Assembly (NCBI GenBank): GCA_964649675.1
Contig: CAZYPX010000123.1
Location: 1 to 5,213 of the forward strand
Direction of reading: 5' to 3'
DNA: 5,213 nucleotides
From: CAZVCG01 sp964649675
Lineage (GTDB): Bacteria > Pseudomonadota > Alphaproteobacteria > UBA9219
Shown here: positions 5,016-5,213 of the stretch, in pieces
Layout: the number at the start of each line of letters is the position of its first letter
Numbering within the stretch: position 1 is the stretch's first letter
The notes under the pieces: model-generated
Seen by the model: only the letters and a program-made list of their open reading frames with translations
Database searches by the model: none
What the model was told of the DNA's origin: nothing
Made by a program: the position numbers and the translations under genes

Positions 5016-5213
5016 CTAAGGCTGCGCATACGCATAATAGGAATAACGCGGCGGCGCGGACGCATACCGACGCTCCTTCGGGAAAAGGCCTTTTCGTTTC
5101 ATTGCCCCAACGACTTTGGCGGCGTAGCGCTGCCCACGCCATGGCGTCGCCGAGTGATAGCGCGCGATCCCGCCGTATAGGGAACCCGCTTCATCAATTT
5201 TTGCCCGCAAAAT
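5016..5213 (-). CDS. Probable lytic transglycosylase, C-terminal fragment (5' end off window)
   Basis: The frame is open from the right edge to a stop at 5016 and gives the last 65 residues of a longer protein; the start lies outside the window. The stretch ILRAKIDEAGSLYGGIARYHSATPWRGQRYAAKVVGAMKR resembles the end of the SLT catalytic domain of soluble lytic transglycosylases, in which YHS-x-TP and a following xxYAxxV are common. Such enzymes cut peptidoglycan glycan strands and are often encoded in type IV secretion loci (VirB1-like) to make room for the apparatus. A Tyr-rich tail (RYASAPPRYSYYAYAQP) closes the protein. The catalytic Glu would be upstream and cannot be seen. The internal TTG near 5210 is only an in-frame codon, not the likely start. 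A gap of 69 nt leads to the DsbC-like gene. Confidence 0.7.
   Translation of the reverse strand: MLRAKIDEAGSLYGGIARYHSATPWRGQRYAAKVVGAMKRKGLFPKERRYASAPPRYSYYAYAQP

Noticed and set aside
4933..5142. Minus-strand frame of 69 codons overlapping the transglycosylase end
   Set aside because: It is a different frame of the transglycosylase tail and the leader of the DsbC-like gene; the frame with the YHSATP motif is the credible one.
1..5213. CRISPR arrays, tRNA or rRNA genes, insertion sequences
   Set aside because: I saw no regularly spaced repeats, no cloverleaf, no rRNA-like sequence, and no transposase or terminal inverted repeats.

Overview
Every gene I can support in this window lies on the minus strand. 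Transcription therefore runs from the right edge (about 5213) to the left edge (about 1), and the order below follows it. The window is a segment of a type IVB (Dot/Icm or IncI-Tra-like) secretion or conjugation locus. The set is characteristic: a DotD lipoprotein, DotC, the DotB ATPase and IcmT/TraK appear in that order, packed closely. Base composition is moderately GC-rich. Protein style and composition would fit a proteobacterium, possibly an alphaproteobacterium, but that assignment is an inference with low confidence. Nothing in the window says whether the replicon is a chromosome or a plasmid.

Layout in transcription order: (1) 5213-5016, the C-terminal end of a probable lytic transglycosylase whose start lies outside the window. 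(2) A 69-nt gap with a strong 7-bp hairpin, then a DsbC/DsbG-like periplasmic thioredoxin-fold protein with a CPHC active site (4946-3981). (3) An unrecognised small protein with two membrane segments (3973-3683). (4) dotD (3592-3095). (5) dotC (3026-2178). (6) dotB (2199-973), which starts with GTG inside the end of dotC. (7) icmT (961-695), whose ribosome binding site overlaps the dotB stop codon. (8) A 203-nt non-coding gap with G-tracts and short repeats. (9) The first 163 codons of an exported Pro/Ala/Ser-rich protein (491-1) that runs off the left edge and carries a TcpQ-like motif just before it is cut.

How the parts fit together: the transglycosylase would open peptidoglycan and the thioredoxin-fold protein would act on disulfides in the periplasm. 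DotD and DotC would form part of the outer-membrane core with DotH (not in the window). DotB would drive the apparatus from the cytoplasm, with IcmT as a small inner-membrane component. The order dotD-dotC-dotB-icmT corresponds to traH-traI-traJ-traK of IncI plasmids such as R64. In Legionella icmT lies apart from dotDCB and next to icmS. This favours an IncI-like lineage, but function (DNA transfer or effector export) cannot be decided here.

The most notable points are the TcpQ-like exported protein, the unrecognised two-TM protein, a DotC that seems to have lost its lipobox, and a disulfide-handling enzyme whose visible exported neighbours have no cysteines in their mature parts.
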